From a virus: a stretch of 64,000 bases of DNA. The position numbers were made by a program, and so were the translations under genes. The notes under the pieces were generated by a model. That model was given only the letters and a program-made list of their open reading frames with translations, was not told the DNA's origin and ran no database searches. Positions 41,055-48,382 of the stretch are shown piece by piece (position 1 is the stretch's first letter; each line of letters opens with the position of its first letter). Where the stretch lies: the IMG/VR virus record IMGVR_UViG_3300032249_001164, positions 1-64,000 of that record; one strand, given 5' to 3'.

Positions 41055-42458
41055 TCATCTCCAGCGGCCACCATAACCAGCCCTAGCGCTAGCGCGTGGA
41101 AAGACCTGCCACAGTAAGTACCTTAAAGCATCTCCGATGTGCGAATGGTCAACAGCACCACCCTTTGATGGCTTCAATGTTTTGGAATCGTAAGACCAGC
41201 GCTCAGCCACGTTCATAGTGTTGTGACACGTTGTTGGATTGAAAAGCACTAAATCGCGACGCATGTGAACGTTTGCGTGAGCCAGTGTATCCGCAATGTA
41301 TGGGTTTTTGCTTTCTGTCAGAATTCTGACGCCAGCAGCAAGGAGGATCTCGTGATCAGTTTGTGTTGATGAAGTGGAATCATGGGAGCCGCTTGCATCT
41401 GGACAGCAAGTAATCAGGCCAGCCGCAAGGTGTCGTGGATACTTTTGCTGAAGATGGGTTACTAGCGAGAAAGTGTCAGCCACTTTCGACTCTGCAAAAC
41501 AGTGCAGCTCTTGACCCATTCGACCAGCCCTGACAACCCCGTACAGAGCGTGGCACTGGCCAACGTTGAAGTCCGCTCCAAATATAATCCGCTCTTCTGG
41601 TTCTGGTAGAAACACGCCAGTTGTATGCCTAGCCCTGTTGAATTCAAAGAAAACTGTAGCCGATTCAAGATTTACAAACTCACCATTAAGATAGGCTTTG
41701 ACGAGCTGTGGATGGTACTTGCTTTTAAGATCTTCAACAAAACTTTTATCGAGGTAAGGATTGTCTTCCGATTTTCCGCGATACAACTCTTTGTTGTCTG
41801 CTTTCTGTTCCTCGAAGAATGTGTACATAAAGCCATAGCCCTCTGGCGTAGAAGCTGCGGCGATCTGAGGGCAGTTACCAACCCGTACACGACCCTGAAG
41901 CTTGATCATCGCCTTTTCCGCAATCTCCTGGGGAGTAGTATCTGTTTCGTCAGAAGCAATGCTTGCTGCGTTGACACCAATTAGGCGTTGGTAGTTCTCC
42001 ATTGAGCGAAGGAGAACAGGTGTTGGGCCACCGGGGAGAAGTAGCTTAAAGACTGGCCTGGGGGATACCTTAAAGGTGTGGGGAATGCTATACTTCTCCA
42101 GAAGTATGTTCCACTCTGGCAACGCAACGTCGTCAATTAGTGGAATTGTGGGTTCAAGGAATAAATGCGTAAACCCCTGGGACCTGAAACAAAGTAGAAG
42201 CTGCTTGCAAATCAAGGATCTTGTCTTTCCGCTGCCATAGCCTCCACAGAAACCCACGTACTTATGGCTAAAGTCTGTAACAAAGTTGCGCTGGTACGGA
42301 AGTAGGCCTTCAATAATTTTTACTTCAGCCGCTTTTACGTCAAATGTTGAATTGGCTCGGCGCTTAAACTTTTGCTTGACGCTTGCATCTGCCAGCAAGC
42401 CAAGACCGTTGGCTGCCGCTCGGTCGGCATAGGCACTGGATCTTGATCGTGCTGGCAT
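41055..42458 (-). CDS. terL: Terminase large subunit
   Basis: A 467-aa protein. Walker A is GGYGSGKTR at residues 72-80; SIASDETDTTPQEIAEK holds the Walker B/catalytic acidic cluster; coupling motif AASTPEGYGFMY follows. The nuclease domain shows IIFGADFNVGQCHALYG (first Asp), ITCCPDASGSHDS (second Asp) and HSHIGDALRYLLW near the end (third Asp). It packages DNA into the prohead. The small subunit-like gene is not next to it but lies near 56 kb. Confidence 0.93.
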   Translation of the reverse strand: MPARSRSSAYADRAAANGLGLLADASVKQKFKRRANSTFDVKAAEVKIIEGLLPYQRNFVTDFSHKYVGFCGGYGSGKTRSLICKQLLLCFRSQGFTHLFLEPTIPLIDDVALPEWNILLEKYSIPHTFKVSPRPVFKLLLPGGPTPVLLRSMENYQRLIGVNAASIASDETDTTPQEIAEKAMIKLQGRVRVGNCPQIAAASTPEGYGFMYTFFEEQKADNKELYRGKSEDNPYLDKSFVEDLKSKYHPQLVKAYLNGEFVNLESATVFFEFNRARHTTGVFLPEPEERIIFGADFNVGQCHALYGVVRAGRMGQELHCFAESKVADTFSLVTHLQQKYPRHLAAGLITCCPDASGSHDSTSSTQTDHEILLAAGVRILTESKNPYIADTLAHANVHMRRDLVLFNPTTCHNTMNVAERWSYDSKTLKPSKGGAVDHSHIGDALRYLLWQVFPRASARAGYGGRWR

Positions 42459-42760
42459 TGCTACGTGTTACTGTCTTCAGGAATTTTTAGGCTTTGAACG
42501 TAAAAGCCAGTTTTGCATACTTTTAAGCAGAAATGACCGTGATGTTTGATGATTGCCTGATTGGACCTCAGTAATAACAACAGAAGGTCTCCACCGAAAT
42601 TTAACACCAAAAATTAACGAAAGATTGCTCAGGTCTTGCCTTGGGCATGGACTTTTTGCGCTTGCAACACTGCCTAAAAACTGTAGCGCATCCCCACCGC
42701 CATCCCGCCCTCCGTGAATACAGGTAATTACCAAAACTCAATTGCATGACAGGCCGGCGT
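42459..42760. other. Stretch upstream of terminase without a supported gene
   Basis: About 300 bases. The only frame is an 85-codon one on the minus strand (42477-42734) with a TTG start, no ATG or GTG start and no ribosome binding site. It holds no recognised motif. The part next to the terL start could contain its promoter, but no host-type boxes stand out. Confidence 0.4.
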
Positions 42761-42955
42761 TCAGTTGTTGCGCACGGGTCCCGCTGACAGGGTTTGCTTC
42801 ATTACCCAACCTGTAGCAGCTTTTTACATTATCCACGCTTGGAGTAACTGCTTAGCAATGGCTCTCAGTGTTGCTACGTCGCCCGTAGTATCGATGGCTC
42901 TCGAAAATCTTTCAATCTCAAATTCTTGGGAAGCAGTGAGCGCAAGTGGCTCCAT
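42761..42955 (-). pseudogene. Small protein frame with in-frame ochre stop
   Basis: From the ATG at 42955 the frame reads MEPLALTASQEFEIERFSRA, then IDTTGDVATLRAIAKQLLQAW and IM, then TAA (42824-42826). After the TAA the same frame continues KAATGWVMKQTLSAGPVRNN to a TGA at 42761. From memory, small cyanobacterial proteins have a continuous 'A-W-x-x-Q-K-A-A-T-x-W-V-M-x-Q' here, so TAA would replace a Gln codon (CAA). If so this is a 64-aa gene broken by one base change. It overlaps the end of the next upstream gene. Either a broken gene or a shorter 43-aa protein. Confidence 0.4.
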
Positions 42956-43355
42956 CGTTTGATTTCTGCTGATGAAGTTGAATTTTACCATTGATCTCGG
43001 TTTTATCGCCAGCACAGCCAAGATTGGTGGCCTTGCGTTCGGCGTTCCAAGCGGCCCGCTCTGACCTGGCGGTGCAGGAGGCCCAGGCGGCAGCGTTGTT
43101 GATGGTGTCGGACAGTTCGGCGGCTGCACCGCCTGCAAGTCGCTGCTCCAGTAGACCCCCAGCCTGGCTCATCCGATCAGCGCTTTTTAGATCCCGGCCA
43201 CCCCAGGCTCTGCGTCGCGTCTCCAGTCGCTGAAGTACAGCGATTAAAAAACGATCCCTAGTTGCATCCAAATCGATTACCACACCTAAGTGTGCAATGT
43301 GAACAAAGCCTAGTTCCTGTTGTAGCCGCTTAAACCAGTAGGGCTGTTCAGTCAT
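42918..43355 (-). CDS. Hypothetical protein
   Basis: A 145-aa protein, MTEQPYWFKRLQQELGFVHI. Residues about 25-110 (DLDATRDRFLIAVLQRLETR, AWGGRDLKSADRMSQAGGLL, AAAELSDTINNAAAWASCTA) are helical with an Ala-rich core; the C-terminal 30 residues look like read-out into another frame. I see no known domain. It lies between thyX and terL and could be a separate transcription unit. Confidence 0.5.
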   Translation of the reverse strand: MTEQPYWFKRLQQELGFVHIAHLGVVIDLDATRDRFLIAVLQRLETRRRAWGGRDLKSADRMSQAGGLLEQRLAGGAAAELSDTINNAAAWASCTARSERAAWNAERKATNLGCAGDKTEINGKIQLHQQKSNDGATCAHCFPRI

Positions 43356-43395
43356 TGCAAGATTGTGAGTAAGTGGGGATTAGTAATCTGTAGCT

Positions 43396-44124
43396 TTACG
43401 GCGCCAGTCTCGCCTTAGCCCAGCGGTGCTGGTGATACCAGGCGGCGATTTCAGGAGCCCAACTTTGCAGGTGGGGCCACATCAAATCGCAGAGATAGCG
43501 AATTTCATCCTGGGCATCGAGCTTGACCCGCAGGTCGAGGAAGTGCAGGAAGGCCCGCAGGCTGAAGCTCACCACGAAGTGTTGGCGGTAATCGAATGGC
43601 AGGCAACCACGAGCCTGCTCGAATGGTTCACCGTTGGCTACTCGGCAGGCGTAGTGCTCAGCGGCAGCGTGGCAGCGCCTAATATCCTCCTCGCGGAGTT
43701 CAAATGTGTAATCGTAAACGCTTCCGTTGTTCGGGTCGCGGTATTGCCCCACGGGGCGCAGGTAAAACACTTCCTCTAGCGGTAATTCCCAGTTAGCGGC
43801 ACGCACGATACGTAAGCCTGTGAATCGTGCACTCTGAACATCGAAGCTAGTCCCGATCCGATGAGTTCGGGCTTGCTGTATGACTGAATGGGGAAACCAG
43901 CCTACATTGAGCACGATCTGGCCGTGCTCCAGGGGGCCGTAATGGCCGCGATCGCCCGCCAGTAGGCGCTTGATGCAGATCTCGCCAGCGCGGCTTTCCT
44001 CGGGCCAGTTGGCGCGGTCGTCCACCACGTAGCCCTCGCTGTAGTCCTGGTGCATCGCCGCGTAGATGACCTGCTGGGGGTTGGGGGTGGCGGCGATCAA
44101 GTCAACTCGAAAAAGTGGGTCCAT
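43396..44124 (-). CDS. thyX: Flavin-dependent thymidylate synthase
   Basis: A 242-aa protein from the ATG at 44124, MDPLFRVDLIAATPNPQQVI. Residues 86-100, RTHRIGTSFDVQSAR, are the ThyX signature in the form found in cyanobacterial and phage enzymes; GPLEHGQIVLNVGWFPHSV precedes it with the conserved His of the E-H motif; FSLRAFLHFLDLRVKLDAQD holds the R-x-x-x-H-F-x-x-L-R segment. It makes dTMP from dUMP using FAD and methylene-tetrahydrofolate. The frame extends upstream only from a TTG. Fits with dCTP deaminase and thymidylate kinase nearby. Confidence 0.95.
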   Translation of the reverse strand: MDPLFRVDLIAATPNPQQVIYAAMHQDYSEGYVVDDRANWPEESRAGEICIKRLLAGDRGHYGPLEHGQIVLNVGWFPHSVIQQARTHRIGTSFDVQSARFTGLRIVRAANWELPLEEVFYLRPVGQYRDPNNGSVYDYTFELREEDIRRCHAAAEHYACRVANGEPFEQARGCLPFDYRQHFVVSFSLRAFLHFLDLRVKLDAQDEIRYLCDLMWPHLQSWAPEIAAWYHQHRWAKARLAP

Positions 44125-44128
44125 GGAA

Positions 44129-44572
44129 TTAGTGCCAGAGAATTGATATTGCGCCGCAGATCCCCAGGGCAACTAGCACCCTGACCACTGCAGCTTGCTG
44201 CCATGAACGGTCAGCTCGTAGCGCAGCGATTGCCGCATTGCGATTAGCGAGATCTTCCTCCGCCCGATCTAGTCGGTCAGCTAGCTGCAGGCCAAGCGCT
44301 ACTGCCGTGTCTCGCTCGCTGCGCAGGCGGGCATGGTGCGACGGAAGGGGGTGGTTCCTTCCCTGCTCAAACGCTTTGCATGCGACATAGGTAAACGCAG
44401 CTTCGTCGGGACGCTTGCAACCTCTGCTTTCTCTATATGCCTCTTGAACCCAGTCGGCGACAAGGCCCCTCAGGGCCTCACCCATCTCCAGATCGCAAGC
44501 CCCCCCGCACTCGGCAATCTGCAAGGGCCCAAGGAGGGGGTGGTCGTCGGGATTTGTTTCCGGGGTTGGCAT
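44129..44572 (-). CDS. Protein with C-terminal membrane anchor
   Basis: A 147-aa protein from the ATG at 44572 (MPTPETNPDDHPLLGPLQIA); a longer frame from 44629 would begin inside the promoter. The middle has CGGACDLEMGEALRGLVADW and a Glu/Arg/Ala coiled coil (LADRLDRAEEDLANRNAAIA). The C-terminal 22 residues (AAVVRVLVALGICGAISILW) form one membrane segment. This resembles a spanin or small phage membrane protein, but no family is recognised. A near-consensus promoter lies just upstream. Confidence 0.6.
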   Translation of the reverse strand: MPTPETNPDDHPLLGPLQIAECGGACDLEMGEALRGLVADWVQEAYRESRGCKRPDEAAFTYVACKAFEQGRNHPLPSHHARLRSERDTAVALGLQLADRLDRAEEDLANRNAAIAALRADRSWQQAAVVRVLVALGICGAISILWH

Positions 44573-44600
44573 GTCGATAGCTAATTGGTTAACAGCAGGT

Positions 44601-44629
44601 ATTTTACTGGCAAGGCTGGAATCTGTCAA
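44601..44629 (-). promoter_or_regulatory. Sigma-70 promoter for the membrane-anchored gene and thyX
   Basis: Minus strand: TTGACA, 17 bp, TAAAAT, a near-perfect host-type promoter. Predicted start is about 22 nt upstream of the ATG at 44572. It is back to back with the plus-strand promoter at 44644-44673. Confidence 0.75.
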
Positions 44630-44643
44630 GAAACGTGAGCCCC

Positions 44644-44673
44644 TTGACAGCCGGCCAGCTTAAGAGATAAAGT
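44644..44673 (+). promoter_or_regulatory. Sigma-70 promoter for the primase zinc-ribbon operon
   Basis: Plus strand: TTGACA, 18 bp, TAAAGT, ending 23 nt before the ATG at 44697. The two divergent -35 boxes are 14 bp apart, so a regulator bound between them could control both units. Confidence 0.7.
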
Positions 44674-44696
44674 GGTGAAGCCGTTATTAGTAATTT

Positions 44697-45338
44697 ATGG
44701 ATTTTGATACAGCGTTCTCCTCCCAGCCGTTGCGCCGAGACATCCTCAGTAAAGCCTCTGGCCAGTGGCCACACCTTTTGCGAACCTTGGGCGGCCTTCA
44801 GGAACATTACCTAAGCGGCGCTCACCAGCCATGTCCGTGCTGCCATGGAGATGATCGTTATCGCTGGATCACGGATGATGGCCCAGGTGGCTGGTTTTGT
44901 ACGCATTGCGCAGGCAAGGATCAGAGGGGTGGCGGAGGCAGCGGTATTGATCTTTTAATGCGTTTACGCAACTGGTCTTTCCGGCAAGCAATTAAACAGG
45001 TTAAACTCTATTACGATGGACTGCCGTTTCAGCCTACCGTTAAACAAGTGGCTCCACTCCCAAAGCCATCAACTGCTGGCCTCAAGCACTCTGAACTTGA
45101 GCGGTTTTTATTGCTAGAGCTTGCTGGTCAATTAACTGATAACGAGTTTTTTTCGCCAGCAGGGGCGAGGCAGCGAATTTACTCTAGGCGCTGGGCTGCC
45201 TACGCATCAGTAAACTACGACCAAGCCAGATCAGCTGTTTTGCAGTTTGAGACGGAGCGTGGTATTGTGGATGAGCTGGAGGTGTGGCCAGGCAGCTCCA
45301 TTCCAGCGGTCCGACAGATTTTCGCTATCAATCCATGA
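44697..45338 (+). CDS. Primase-type zinc-ribbon protein
   Basis: A 213-aa protein. C46-x-x-C49 (QPCPCCHGDD) and C68-x-x-C71 (GGWFCTHCAGKD) make the zinc ribbon of phage primases, with the usual RYRWITDDGPGGWFC strand between and GSGIDLLMRLRNWSFRQAIK after it. There is no TOPRIM or primase catalytic domain in the remaining 100 residues, so it is a stand-alone zinc-binding domain (a template-recognition part, or a remnant). The TGA overlaps the next ATG (ATGA). Confidence 0.75.
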   Translation: MDFDTAFSSQPLRRDILSKASGQWPHLLRTLGGLQEHYLSGAHQPCPCCHGDDRYRWITDDGPGGWFCTHCAGKDQRGGGGSGIDLLMRLRNWSFRQAIKQVKLYYDGLPFQPTVKQVAPLPKPSTAGLKHSELERFLLLELAGQLTDNEFFSPAGARQRIYSRRWAAYASVNYDQARSAVLQFETERGIVDELEVWPGSSIPAVRQIFAINP

Positions 45339-45595
45339 AACGCGACCCGCTTTTACCATCGCCCGAAGTTTGCGACTGGCTATTAAACCAGGAGTGGTCA
45401 ACGCCCGTAACTGTTCATATTGGCAGCGACCATTGCAAAAGCGAAATCTATGACTGCTGCGAGGCTCGCGCAGCTGTCGGAGCTGACGAGTGTATTGACC
45501 TGCATCTGCCGGCATTCGGCTTGCAGCTCCTTCGCGATGATGCGGTAGCTCGCAAAGCTGGTGAATATGAAATAGGGGAAAACTTTGCCAGGTAG
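45335..45595 (+). CDS. Hypothetical protein
   Basis: An 86-aa protein from the ATG at 45335 that overlaps the TGA of the zinc-ribbon gene (ATGA): MKRDPLLPSPEVCDWLLNQE, then TPVTVHIGSDHCKSEIYDCC and an acidic second half. It contains four Cys (including the pair C-C at the middle) that could bind metal. No family is recognised. Coupling to the zinc-ribbon gene suggests a shared role. Confidence 0.55.
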   Translation: MKRDPLLPSPEVCDWLLNQEWSTPVTVHIGSDHCKSEIYDCCEARAAVGADECIDLHLPAFGLQLLRDDAVARKAGEYEIGENFAR

Positions 45596-45693
45596 GCCGA
45601 CTCGACTGACCAAGAGCAGTAATTGGTGATAGACATCAGCGAAGTAATTAGATTCTCCAACGTTTCTGCACCTATCTCCATCGCTAAATTTGC

Positions 45694-45915
45694 ATGAACA
45701 GGGAAGGCATCGGTAAAGCGATTTTTGCGATTGGTATCGCGCTGTGGCTAGGATTAGCTATCGTACTTATTACAGCACCAGGACCTCGGAATTGCACGCG
45801 AACCGGAACTACCCGCTCGGTCGCGTCATCTATAATTCCTGGAACAACCGTTATGCCGTATACATATCAGCAGTCGATATACAAGTGTTCAGCAAAGGAG
45901 GGCGCTGGTGATTGA
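45694..45915 (+). CDS. Small membrane protein
   Basis: A 73-aa protein, MNREGIGKAIFAIGIALWLG, with one membrane segment (AIFAIGIALWLGLAIVLITA, residues about 9-28) and a Thr/Ser-rich exterior part with two Cys (NCTRTGTTRS, YKCSAKEGAGD). Its stop overlaps the next GTG by 8 nt. Not recognised. Confidence 0.55.
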   Translation: MNREGIGKAIFAIGIALWLGLAIVLITAPGPRNCTRTGTTRSVASSIIPGTTVMPYTYQQSIYKCSAKEGAGD

Positions 45916-46363
45916 GCCAGATTTTTTGGCGTCTCTTCGCCAGTGCCAGAGAGCTGAAATGGTCTTGGTTATGGTTCAGCTTGAACAGCTCATCCCTGGC
46001 TGGTGGGAATCTGTAAATGATTTAGCGTTGCAGCTGGGAACTGATCGCGCTACATTGAACCGCAGCCTTCGCCATCTCAGGGAACGAGATTTAATCCGCT
46101 ACTACAGTATTTCAAACAAAAGCGGTACCTGGGTCTGGTGGGTTAAACGTCACGCAACTGACGTACCCAAGCCAACGGATGAGCCAGGTTGGGATCTTGC
46201 AACCACGCCCAGCACGGGTAAAACCAGAATCCCCATCAGCAAAAGAAGGGAATGGGCAAGGGCTAGGGGCATCTCAATGTCAACCCTATGTGGTTTTTTG
46301 TACGGCAGGCAAAAAATACTGAAAGGTAGGTGGCGGCTGCTAAGGAGCCCCATTGACATATAA
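45908..46363 (+). CDS. Winged-helix/HTH DNA-binding protein
   Basis: A 151-aa protein from GTG 45908, with the strong ribosome binding site AAAGGAGGG 5-6 nt upstream. ESVNDLALQLGTDRATLNRS, LRHLRERDLIRYYSISNKSG is a winged helix (HTH then wing) of the MarR/ArsR kind. The C-terminal 50 residues are basic with a second helix pair (ISKRREWARARGISMSTLCG, FLYGRQ) resembling an HTH. Probably a phage regulator; its plus-strand operon starts at the divergent promoter at 44.65 kb. Confidence 0.65.
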   Translation: MIEPDFLASLRQCQRAEMVLVMVQLEQLIPGWWESVNDLALQLGTDRATLNRSLRHLRERDLIRYYSISNKSGTWVWWVKRHATDVPKPTDEPGWDLATTPSTGKTRIPISKRREWARARGISMSTLCGFLYGRQKILKGRWRLLRSPIDI

Positions 46364-46382
46364 GTAGCGTACAAGTAGGTGT

Positions 46383-46412
46383 GACCATTTCCCTGGCGCT
46401 ACGGAAATGGTC
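46383..46412. terminator. Perfect hairpin before the L,D-transpeptidase gene
   Basis: GACCATTTCC (46383-46392) and GGAAATGGTC (46403-46412) form a 10-bp perfect stem with a 10-nt loop, in the gap between the HTH gene and the next plus-strand gene. There is no U-run, so it may be a regulatory hairpin or operator rather than a terminator. Confidence 0.4.
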
Positions 46413-46435
46413 GTCACGGCGTCAACCGCAGTACC

Positions 46436-46996
46436 ATGGAAGCAGCCAGCGAGCCAGTCACCATGCCCGCCCTTGTAGGCCCCAAGAAAACGCCCCACGA
46501 TTTTGGCTTTGGCCCCAAGGATTCCCATCTGGTGGTGAATGACCAAGCCGAAACACTGACGGCTTACGACTTCAAGGGGGCCAAGCTGTTCACCATCCGC
46601 TGCCTGGCACGGGGGCAGGGCAAAGACAATGAATGGCAGTCACCCAACACCGACACCCCTCCGGGCCTCTATCAAGTGGGAACTGTGTGGCGTGATTACG
46701 ACCGACTGGGGGACTGTCCGGCAGTCGTGCCACATGAACTACTGCCCTATGGCTGGTATACGCTTGACCTGATCGAGCTAGAAACCCAGGAGCGCCGCTA
46801 CGGGCGGGCCGGCATTGCCATCCACGGTGGCGGGTCGGCGCTGGGGCATCGCGGCTGCTGGCAGCCATATCAGGGTTTGCTGCCAACCCACGGCTGCGTA
46901 AGGGTCCATAACGCTGATGTGCGTGATAAAATTATGCCCTTGGTAGACAAGGGGAAGGTGTTTGTTTCTGTTTACCAGGAGGCAGGTTCCCTGTAA
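46436..46996 (+). CDS. L,D-transpeptidase (YkuD fold)
   Basis: A 186-aa protein. SPNTDTPPGLYQVG (residues 69-82) is the 'T-P-x-G-x-Y' strand of this family; AIHGGG (H130) and LLPTHGCVRV (148-157, catalytic C154) match the H-x-n-[ST]-H-G-C-x-R active site. Such enzymes form or exchange peptide cross-links in peptidoglycan. There is no signal peptide, so it would act only after lysis or as a virion or superinfection factor. On the plus strand, followed by minus-strand genes. A second start (M10) is possible. Confidence 0.8.
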   Translation: MEAASEPVTMPALVGPKKTPHDFGFGPKDSHLVVNDQAETLTAYDFKGAKLFTIRCLARGQGKDNEWQSPNTDTPPGLYQVGTVWRDYDRLGDCPAVVPHELLPYGWYTLDLIELETQERRYGRAGIAIHGGGSALGHRGCWQPYQGLLPTHGCVRVHNADVRDKIMPLVDKGKVFVSVYQEAGSL

Positions 46997-47003
46997 AAAA
47001 TAG

Positions 47004-47255
47004 TCACTCCCTGGGCCTCTCCAGCTTGGTAACAATGGTGTTGATGTGATCGACACGCACAGCGGGGAGTTCCCCGTCCGTTGGGCAGTACAGCTGTTCG
47101 CTTTGGTCCGCCAGCGCTTTTAGTACAGCAGCAGCACCAGCGCGGCAATCTGCGCATGTGACCGTGCAAGGGCGTGAAGTGTAGCCGCAAAGAAGGAACA
47201 AGAAAGTGTTGCATATTGCGCGGGCTAAGTTGTCAGCGGATTCAGCGTCGATCAT
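47004..47255 (-). CDS. Small Cys-containing hypothetical protein
   Basis: An 83-aa protein, MIDAESADNLARAICNTFLF, containing C-x-x-x-C-x-x-C (RPCTVTCADC) that could bind a metal. Its start is joined to the stop of the next gene by an ATGA overlap (47252-47255). No family is recognised. Confidence 0.55.
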   Translation of the reverse strand: MIDAESADNLARAICNTFLFLLCGYTSRPCTVTCADCRAGAAAVLKALADQSEQLYCPTDGELPAVRVDHINTIVTKLERPRE

Positions 47256-47467
47256 TCGATGATGGTTTGAGTGTCCAGGGAAAATCTAACAGATTTGACA
47301 ATTTTTTCCCATGAGGCGTCATCCTTGATCCATTTGGGGCGACGTAGGTAGGCCAATGGGCTAACGCAATGCTCTGAGTGTCCCCAGATCGCCAAACTGC
47401 CGTTAATAGCTTCCACGCTGTAACTATTTGGGATGAAGGCTCGTAGGGTGTTTGGTTGTTCGGTCAT
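47252..47467 (-). CDS. Small hypothetical protein
   Basis: A 71-aa protein, MTEQPNTLRAFIPNSYSVEA, upstream in the same two-gene unit. It begins with MTEQP, like the protein at 42918, and has a Trp/Lys-rich end (PKWIKDDASWEKIVKSVRFS). Not recognised. Confidence 0.55.
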   Translation of the reverse strand: MTEQPNTLRAFIPNSYSVEAINGSLAIWGHSEHCVSPLAYLRRPKWIKDDASWEKIVKSVRFSLDTQTIIE

Positions 47468-47524
47468 GACATAGTTGCAGAAAGAATCACAGGAAGGATT
47501 ACGGCAAGACGTACTTACGGTTTG

Positions 47525-47785
47525 TCACGATCCCTCCCCCACATCCCCCACCTCCGGCACAGGCGAGGCGGCGGGGTGGCCCCAGCGGGCGAGGGCGGCG
47601 CGGGCAAAAGCTCGGAAGGCTTCGATCTGCCACCGCGTTGATCCTGTTTTGCTGTATAAGTTCCACGCCAGCTCGTCTAATTCCTCATCGCTCGGCCCCT
47701 CTTCCACCGGCTCAGTCGCCAGGACGGCGCGGGCGGGGAAAGCGACCATCAATGCTATCTGGCAGGCCGCCGTGACGGCTTCCAT
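47525..47785 (-). CDS. Distal part of a split thymidylate kinase frame, with cyanobacterial C-terminal tail
   Basis: An 86-aa annotated frame from the ATG at 47785, but the same frame is open upstream to the amber codon at 47942. The residues before the ATG (for example LADRIESVGGTFLDRVVQGY and then SAIDASQGMEAVT) continue the thymidylate kinase C-terminal domain (D-R-I-E..., I-D-A-S-Q). After residue about 15 it becomes a separate segment ending in RAALARWGHPAASPVP, a typical C-terminus of picocyanobacterial unknown proteins. It may be translated from the internal ATG or be a pseudogene part. Confidence 0.55.
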   Translation of the reverse strand: MEAVTAACQIALMVAFPARAVLATEPVEEGPSDEELDELAWNLYSKTGSTRWQIEAFRAFARAALARWGHPAASPVPEVGDVGEGS

Positions 47786-47941
47786 CCCTTGGCTGGCATC
47801 AATCGCTGACCAGCCATTGGCAGACCACAGCTGGCAGTAGCCCTGTACAACTCGATCCAGGAAAGTCCCGCCGACCGATTCGATGCGATCAGCAAGGCGA
47901 TGGCCCCGACGCCGCAGCGAATCGGTCAGAGGTAGGTTTAA

Positions 47942-48382
47942 CTAAAGGGTGAGATCGGGCTCCAGCCCAGAGGTGGCCATTTGATTGAGCTGCTTGATCA
48001 GCGCCAGGTCGAGTCCACGGCCATAGCCCTGGTAGGCCATCGTCGAGCCGGTGTAGCGGTCACACAGCACCCAGTTGCCCGCTGCTAAGGCAGGCTCGAT
48101 GATCTGTGCCGTGAGCTGGCTAATGTCGGCGGCATAGAGCATTAGCCCGGCGATGGGGCATGGCTCGGCACCGCTCGGAGGATGCAGTAGCAGCCCCCGC
48201 AAGGCCTGGCCCAGGACCGTGCCGCCCGGTGCTCGGGTGGTGATCAACCTGGCACCCTGGGGCATTAGGCCGCTGGTGGGCAACCAGTCAACCAGGGCCT
48301 GCAGCTGGGTGGTCTTGCCGGAGCCATCGACACCCTCTAGGGCAATGAAGCGCCCACGGGGTAAAGGTGTGGTGAGTGTCAT
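47942..48382 (-). CDS. tmk: Thymidylate kinase, N-terminal part ending at an in-frame amber codon
   Basis: A 146-aa protein. P-loop GVDGSGKTTQ near residues 17-26; TRAPGGTVLGQALRG (the TREPGGT motif with A for E); LCDRYTGSTMAYQGYGRG (the D-R-Y/S motif). It makes dTDP from dTMP. A complete family member is about 205 aa; this ends at DLTL followed by TAG (47942-47944). Beyond the TAG the frame reads LNLPLTDSLRRRGHRLADR, which is the missing C-terminal half, so a TGG (Trp) to TAG change is likely. Its start overlaps the next gene (ATGA, 48379-48382). Confidence 0.85.
   Translation of the reverse strand: MTLTTPLPRGRFIALEGVDGSGKTTQLQALVDWLPTSGLMPQGARLITTRAPGGTVLGQALRGLLLHPPSGAEPCPIAGLMLYAADISQLTAQIIEPALAAGNWVLCDRYTGSTMAYQGYGRGLDLALIKQLNQMATSGLEPDLTL

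Noticed and set aside
42477-42734. An 85-codon minus-strand frame before terL
   Set aside because: Only a TTG start, no ribosome binding site, no ATG or GTG, and no recognisable protein features.
42761-48382. Genome-wide reassignment of TAG or TAA
   Set aside because: Two frames have in-frame stops, but many other genes end normally in TAG, TAA and TGA with compact overlaps, so global recoding would fuse genes.
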